From Candidatus Borkfalkia faecavium (GTDB lineage: Bacteria; Bacillota; Clostridia; Christensenellales; Borkfalkiaceae): DNA of 64,000 nucleotides. This document shows, one piece after another, positions 60,218 through 64,000 of the stretch. The notes beneath the pieces are model-generated. The model saw only the letters and a list, made by a program, of their open reading frames with translations. It did no database searches and was not told where the DNA came from. The DNA lies in NCBI GenBank assembly GCA_019114755.1, contig DXEW01000005.1, forward strand, positions 1 to 64,000, read 5' to 3'. Within the stretch, counting starts at the first letter, position 1. Every line of letters starts with the position of its first letter. A program made the position numbers and the translations under genes.

Positions 60218-60246
60218 TTGTCTTGTACGCGCGGGTATGGTATAAT
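60218..60246 (+). promoter_or_regulatory. promoter of the Cdd1/DUF3795 gene
   Basis: TTGTCT at 60218-60223, 17-base spacer, TATAAT at 60241-60246. Confidence 0.7.
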
Positions 60247-60265
60247 GGAAAAAAAGGACGAGCCT

Positions 60266-60793
60266 ATGAGTGAACTGCGGAAGATCCCCAATGTGGGCAG
60301 ACAGACGGAAAAAGACCTGATCGCCATGGGGTATACCACGATCGATTCGCTGCGCGGAAAGAGCGCGGAAGAGCTGTATCTGGAAGAATGCGCGCTGCGC
60401 GGCTTTACCTTGGATAGGTGCCAGCTGTATCTGTACCGCGCCGTCGAATACTTCCTCAATACAAAAAACCCCGACCGTGCAAAGTGCGCGTGGTGGCATT
60501 GGAAAGACGAATTCGTGCAGCCCTCGCCCTGCGGCGCCGTCTGCGCCTCCTGCACGCGTTTCCCCGCGGACTGCCGCGGCTGCAGAGTCATCGAGGGAAA
60601 AGTGTATTGGCTGCAATATACGGGCGATGATGTCTGCCCGGTCTACGGCTGCTGCGTCGGCGGAAATGGGATGAAGGACTGCGGGACCTGTAAAAACCTG
60701 CCCTGCGAAAAATTCACCAAAGACCCGACCGTCTCCGATGAAGAAAACGCCGCGCATCTGCAAGAGATGGTGGACAGGCTGCGGCGGGGATGA
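60266..60793 (+). CDS. Cdd1-like helix-hairpin-helix plus DUF3795 cysteine domain
   Basis: 175 residues. The N-terminal 75 residues match the pathogenicity-locus (Cdd1) helix-hairpin-helix fold (IPNVGRQTEKDLIAMGY, then ALRGFTLDRCQLYLYRA). The C-terminal part has paired cysteines (CGAVCASC, CRGC, CPVYGCC, CGTCKNLPC) typical of DUF3795. A DNA- or metal-related role is possible; no function is established. Confidence 0.78.
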   Translation: MSELRKIPNVGRQTEKDLIAMGYTTIDSLRGKSAEELYLEECALRGFTLDRCQLYLYRAVEYFLNTKNPDRAKCAWWHWKDEFVQPSPCGAVCASCTRFPADCRGCRVIEGKVYWLQYTGDDVCPVYGCCVGGNGMKDCGTCKNLPCEKFTKDPTVSDEENAAHLQEMVDRLRRG

Positions 60794-60842
60794 ATTTGCC
60801 GCAGGCTATGTTTTTTCCGCCGGTTTAATTTGTCACGGCATG

Positions 60843-60875
60843 AAAAAGGAACACCAAATTACATTTGGTGTTCCG
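60843..60875 (-). terminator. terminator after tRNA-Thr
   Basis: GGAACACCAAAT and ATTTGGTGTTCC form a 12-base-pair hairpin (60849-60874) followed in the leftward direction by five T. Confidence 0.85.
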
Positions 60876-60880
60876 TAAAT

Positions 60881-60956
60881 TGGAGCTGATAGCGGGATTT
60901 GAACCCGCGACCTCGTCCTTACCAAGGACGTGCTCTACCTACTGAGCCATATCAGC
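60881..60956 (-). tRNA. tRNA-Thr (GGT)
   Basis: 76 bases with encoded CCA. Acceptor GCTGATA pairs with TATCAGC; anticodon loop TTGGTAA gives GGT; TTCAAAT in the T loop. Confidence 0.95.
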
Positions 60957-61156
60957 AAAGCTCTTTCGCTCACAAGCTTTATTATTTTACCTGAAAACAG
61001 AAAAAAAGTCAAATGAAAAGTTTGCCGAAAAGAGAATAATTTGAAAAATTTATTTGTTATGATTGCAGATTGCGGCAAAGAGGCTGCGAGGGCGGCTTTT
61101 TGCGGGCGGGCCCGTGCGGCAAAGTTTTACTTTACAGAGGAAAGCGGAGGATAAGA

Positions 61157-61741
61157 ATGGATAAACGAGAAGAATTTTTGCGCATCTTCGATGAAAAGAT
61201 CACGCGGGAAGGCGCGGCGGAGCTGCGTGCCTATCTGACAGAGAGCGACTTTTTTCAGGCGCCCGCGAGCATGCGTTATCACTGCGCCTATGCGGGCGGG
61301 CTATGCGAGCACAGCGTCAACGTGTACCGCCGCCTGCTCCGCCATGTGGAGGATGAATACGGCAGCGACTATCAAAAAATCGTTCCCGACGAGTCGATAG
61401 CCATCTGCGGGCTGCTGCACGATGTGTGCAAGGTCAATTTCTACCGCGCAGATTTCCGCAACGTGAAGGAAAACGGCGAATGGGTGCGCAAGCCCTGTTT
61501 CGTGCGCGAGGAATTGTTTCCCTTCGGGCACGGCGAAAAGTCGGTGTTTATCGTCAACCGCTTTCTGCACCTGACCGGCGCGGAGGCGATGGCCATCAAC
61601 TGGCACATGGGCGGGTTCGACAGCCGCGCGAAAGGGGGAGACTATTCCGTCAGCGACGCCTACTGCAAATATCCCTTAGCCGTGCTGCTGCACGTCTCCG
61701 ATTTAGAGGCGACGTATATCGACGAAAAGCGCGGTTCTTAA
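61157..61741 (+). CDS. HD-domain hydrolase
   Basis: 194 residues from ATG 61157 after GGAGG. HD-domain residues are in YHCAYAGGLCEHSVNVY and CGLLHDVCKVNFY, with HGEKS and INWHMGGFD later, resembling the YhaM-type/phage HD hydrolases. Likely acts on a nucleotide or nucleic acid phosphoester; exact substrate unknown. Confidence 0.8.
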   Translation: MDKREEFLRIFDEKITREGAAELRAYLTESDFFQAPASMRYHCAYAGGLCEHSVNVYRRLLRHVEDEYGSDYQKIVPDESIAICGLLHDVCKVNFYRADFRNVKENGEWVRKPCFVREELFPFGHGEKSVFIVNRFLHLTGAEAMAINWHMGGFDSRAKGGDYSVSDAYCKYPLAVLLHVSDLEATYIDEKRGS

Positions 61742-61778
61742 GTGCGGCATGGCTAAGTGTGCATTGCAAAGAAAAAGC

Positions 61779-61814
61779 AAAAACACGGCATAGCTTCTGC
61801 TATGCCGTGTTTTT
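61779..61814. terminator. bidirectional terminator
   Basis: AAAAACACGGCATAGC (61779-61794), TTCT loop, GCTATGCCGTGTTTTT (61799-61814). Perfect 16-base arms with A and T tracts, serving both the HD gene and tRNA-Pro. Confidence 0.9.
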
Positions 61815-61890
61815 GGTCGAGGTGACGGGACTTGAACCCACGACCTCTTGGTCCCGAACCAAGCGCGCTACCAAACTGCGCTACACCTCG
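61814..61890 (-). tRNA. tRNA-Pro (CGG)
   Basis: 77 bases with encoded CCA. Acceptor CGAGGTG pairs with CACCTCG; anticodon loop TTCGGGA gives CGG; TTCAAGT in the T loop. Confidence 0.95.
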
Positions 61891-61993
61891 CCATTGCCGT
61901 GTCTGTGATACAGCCTATATAGTATAGCAAAAAGTTTTTTGTTTGTCAAACAAAGTGCGGAAAATTTTTGCAAATCTTATCCGCAATCAAATC

Positions 61994-62011
61994 TATGTCA
62001 GGCATAGTACT
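61994..62011 (+). repeat. dispersed palindromic repeat, copy 11
   Basis: TATGTCAGGCATAGTACT followed by ATGTAAACG, between tRNA-Pro and the GH43 gene. Confidence 0.85.
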
Positions 62012-62100
62012 ATGTAAACGAAGTGTTTTCAGAAAGAAAAGAATAGAATGCACAAAAGAGAAACAGTCCACAAGGGACTGTTTCTCCGTGTATATTTGCC

Positions 62101-63069
62101 TTATAACCTGAATACGGGTTCGCCGTTTTCAAACTGTACTTCCAAAACATGCGCGTGGCGATCCGGGTTGTTGAGCGGGTCGCCGGAGATGTACTTGTCG
62201 GAGTAGTCGCGGTAGTGGAGGATGCACAGCACTTCGCCGTCGTCGCCGGTGGTAAAGCAGTTGTGGCCGGGGCCGAACACCTTCTTTTCGGGATCCGTCT
62301 TGAGGACGGGGTAGCGCTTTTTGGTCCACGATTTCGGATCCAAGAGGTCTGCGTTTTCGTCCGCGCTCAGCATGCCCATGCAGTACATCTGCCCCGTGGC
62401 GGAAGCGGAATAGGTGACGAAGATCTTGCCGTCGTGTTTGAGCACGGCGGGGCCTTCGCAGACCCAAAAGTCGATGCGCTCCCAGTCGTAGTCGGGCGTG
62501 CAGAGGAGCACCTGCACCGTCTTCAGCTTGTTGGGCGTCTCCATTTCGGCGATATACAGGTTGGATATGCCGAAGCGGCGGTGCACTTTTTCCGCCCAAA
62601 TCATATAGCGTTTGCCCTTGTGCTCGAACGTGGTCGCATCCAGCGAAAATTCCGTGAACGAATAGCTGTCGTACCCGGTCTTCCGCCGCCCCGTGGGGCT
62701 GCGGTGCGCCTGCATCATGCCCAGTTCGATCCATTCGTCGGTCATGGGGTCCGGTCCCGTGCATTGCAGAACGTAGGGGCGGATCTCCCAGATGCGCTTG
62801 CTTTCGCCTGCGGCGAAATAGATGTACCAGTTGCCGTCGATGTAGTGGATCTCGGGCGCCCACACGTGCGAGGCCATGATGCCTTCTTCATGCTTGCGCC
62901 AGATCACTTTTTCTTCTGCGTCTGTGATGCCGTTGATCGTCGCCGCTTTGCGGATACATATCCTGTCGTAGGCAGGGTAGGTCGCCGTAAAGTAATAGTT
63001 CCCGTCCGTATGTTTATAGACGTACGGATCGGCGCGGCCACGGACGAGGGGATCATTGTACTTAGCCAT
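62101..63069 (-). CDS. glycoside hydrolase family 43
   Basis: 322 residues, a full five-blade domain without signal peptide. Candidate catalytic residues: Asp in RGRADPYVY (base), Asp in FSLDATTF (pKa modulator) and Glu in VCEGPAVL (acid). Family members release arabinose or xylose from plant-wall oligosaccharides; no signal peptide means intracellular oligosaccharides. Promoter at 63108-63136. Confidence 0.87.
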   Translation of the reverse strand: MAKYNDPLVRGRADPYVYKHTDGNYYFTATYPAYDRICIRKAATINGITDAEEKVIWRKHEEGIMASHVWAPEIHYIDGNWYIYFAAGESKRIWEIRPYVLQCTGPDPMTDEWIELGMMQAHRSPTGRRKTGYDSYSFTEFSLDATTFEHKGKRYMIWAEKVHRRFGISNLYIAEMETPNKLKTVQVLLCTPDYDWERIDFWVCEGPAVLKHDGKIFVTYSASATGQMYCMGMLSADENADLLDPKSWTKKRYPVLKTDPEKKVFGPGHNCFTTGDDGEVLCILHYRDYSDKYISGDPLNNPDRHAHVLEVQFENGEPVFRL

Positions 63070-63107
63070 AGTAAACCGCCTTTTTTTGTTTTACTTTTTT
63101 CACCTAC

Positions 63108-63136
63108 ATTGTAACACCAACAAGGTGCTCTGTCAA
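63108..63136 (-). promoter_or_regulatory. promoter of the GH43 gene
   Basis: Reading leftwards TTGACA (63136-63131), 17-base spacer, TACAAT (63113-63108). An imperfect inverted repeat ACAAGTG / CACCTTGT encloses the -35. Confidence 0.75.
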
Positions 63137-63224
63137 CACTTGTACTAAAAATTTCTGTGATAAAAACGAAAAAAATTCCCTCTCCCAGGCGCGGCGCTCG
63201 TTTGCCCGCGGGCGAACGTTTTGC

Positions 63225-63236
63225 GGGAACGTTCCC
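63225..63236. promoter_or_regulatory. GGGAACGTTCCC palindrome
   Basis: Same 12-base palindrome as in the pyr leader (9452). Here it is followed by CCGC and five T, so in the rightward direction it also forms a terminator-like stem (GCGGG with CCCGC). Confidence 0.45.
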
Positions 63237-63284
63237 CGCTTTTTGGCCTGTTTTATGGTAAAATTTTTTGTGGAAAGGGCTATT

Positions 63285-63338
63285 TTGTTGCATAAGCAAC
63301 AGTAATTATCGCGCAACAATGATACAATAGAGGCAACA
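63285..63338 (+). promoter_or_regulatory. control region of the reverse rubrerythrin
   Basis: TTGTTGC (63285) forms an inverted repeat with GCAACA (63296), and GCAACA recurs at 63313 and 63333. The -10 TACAAT is at 63323-63328 with no good -35, as expected for a regulated promoter. It does not match the PerR box. Confidence 0.5.
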
Positions 63339-63379
63339 AACGGAGCGATGCTCCGAAAAAACGAAGAGAGGTTATTATC

Positions 63380-63913
63380 ATGAAGAGATGTGCTGTTTGC
63401 GGCGAGATCGTCGAAGATTCCGTTACCGTTTGCCCTGTCTGCAAGGCTACCAAATTTGTTCCCATCGATGACGCGGCGGAGCTCAAATTCGCCTGCGTGC
63501 ACGAAGTAGGCGTGGCCAAGGGCCTGGACGAAGAAGTGGTTGCAGGTCTTCGCGCCAACTTTGAAGGCGAGTGCACCGAGGTCGGCATGTACCTTGCCAT
63601 GGCGCGCGTTGCCGAGCGCGAGGGCTATCCCGAAGTCGCCGAGGCGTATAAGCGCTATGCCTTCGAAGAGGCGGAGCACGCTTCCAAGTTCGCGGAACTG
63701 CTGGGCGAGGTCATCACCGATTCCACCAAAAAGAATCTGGAGCTGCGCGTCGCCGCCGAGACGGGCGCCTGCGCGGGCAAGCTCGAGATCGCCAAGCGCG
63801 CCAAAGAACTGGGCTATGACGCCATCCACGACACCGTGCACGAAATGGCGAAAGACGAAGCCCGCCACGGCGCAGGCTTTGCAGGCCTTTTGAAGAGATA
63901 CTTCAAAAACTGA
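63380..63913 (+). CDS. reverse rubrerythrin
   Basis: 177 residues. The rubredoxin domain comes first (CAVCG at residues 4-8 and CPVCK), then the diiron four-helix domain with [20 protein letters not shown] and KDEARHG. This inverted order marks the reverse rubrerythrins that reduce peroxide and oxygen in Clostridia. A palindrome GGGGTGCCGCAT/ATGCGGCACCCC at 63937-63960 follows as terminator. Confidence 0.92.
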   Translation: MKRCAVCGEIVEDSVTVCPVCKATKFVPIDDAAELKFACVHEVGVAKGLDEEVVAGLRANFEGECTEVGMYLAMARVAEREGYPEVAEAYKRYAFEEAEHASKFAELLGEVITDSTKKNLELRVAAETGACAGKLEIAKRAKELGYDAIHDTVHEMAKDEARHGAGFAGLLKRYFKN

Positions 63914-63936
63914 TCGTTCAAAGTAAAAAAGAAGAG

Positions 63937-63968
63937 GGGGTGCCGCATATGCGGCACCCCATTTGCTC
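63937..63968 (+). terminator. hairpin after the rubrerythrin gene
   Basis: GGGGTGCCGCAT (63937-63948) abuts ATGCGGCACCCC (63949-63960), a perfect 24-base palindrome, but only a weak ATTTGC tract follows. Confidence 0.65.
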
Positions 63969-64000
63969 GGTAGGTGAATTATACTATTCGTTCAAGAGGT

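Overview
The window reads as a GC-rich chromosome segment from an anaerobic, low-oxygen-adapted member of the Bacillota, most likely a gut Clostridia-type bacterium. The evidence is a one-piece pyrimidine operon with PyrR and the PyrK/PyrD (type 1B) electron-transfer pair, T-box and THF riboswitches, LexA, a RelQ-type alarmone synthetase, a reverse rubrerythrin, a TM1266-type regulator, DUF421/DUF4363 proteins, diaminopimelate dehydrogenase and a minimal two-gene SUF system. A lineage such as Christensenellales/Borkfalkiaceae would fit, but the sequence alone does not fix the family. There is no rRNA, CRISPR array, complete insertion sequence or prophage.

Layout. 0-9.3 kb: the end of an ABC exporter operon with an AbrB-like regulator, a membrane glycosyltransferase, a DUF4363/DUF421 pair, a THF-riboswitch-controlled folate importer, a lipid-linked-sugar flippase, a LysM protein and small proteins, with several tandem-repeat blocks between them. 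9.4-15.8 kb: pyrR-B-C-E-F-K-D behind one promoter and a terminator-type attenuator. 16.8-22.7 kb: a tryptophan-specifier T-box in front of a stand-alone TrpB, then galK-galM, a YfcE-type phosphodiesterase and ddh. 22.9-27.5 kb: lexA and divergent small genes with two SOS-like boxes, purB, and the two-gene SufC/SufB-like (SmsCB) module. 27.5-37.5 kb: lipoprotein, DUF1349, nucleotidyltransferase, a copper ATPase with an in-frame nested copZ, tRNA-Leu followed by repeats and an AT-rich island, mgtE, an aminotransferase and tRNA-Glu. 37.6-44 kb: a likely 6S RNA, pyridoxal kinase, alkaline-phosphatase-superfamily protein, SDR, glpK, thyA-folA. 44-49 kb: a complete two-component/ABC-exporter locus (response regulator, ATPase, three related permeases, kinase) with phased direct repeats at its promoter. 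49-58 kb: two iron-dependent alcohol dehydrogenases around an archaeal-type AspRS, a repeat-containing membrane protein, a GntR-ABC-permease operon, a flavodoxin/ferredoxin protein and RelQ. 58-64 kb: enolase, TM1266-like regulator, tRNA-Thr, HD hydrolase, tRNA-Pro, GH43 glycosidase and reverse rubrerythrin.

The most striking non-genic signal is a dispersed short repeat, roughly TATGTCWGRCATAGTACT with a trailing NTGYAAAC, present in about nine good copies plus weaker ones, on both strands. Most copies sit in narrow gaps between co-directional genes; at least one lies inside a reading frame and one supplies a start codon. A second recurring layout is a promoter whose -35 hexamer lies in the loop of a hairpin (25.7, 38.9 and 52.2 kb); in two of the three the hairpin also looks like the terminator of the upstream gene. 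Small-molecule sensing RNAs (PyrR attenuator, T-box, THF riboswitch) control the main biosynthetic and uptake units.
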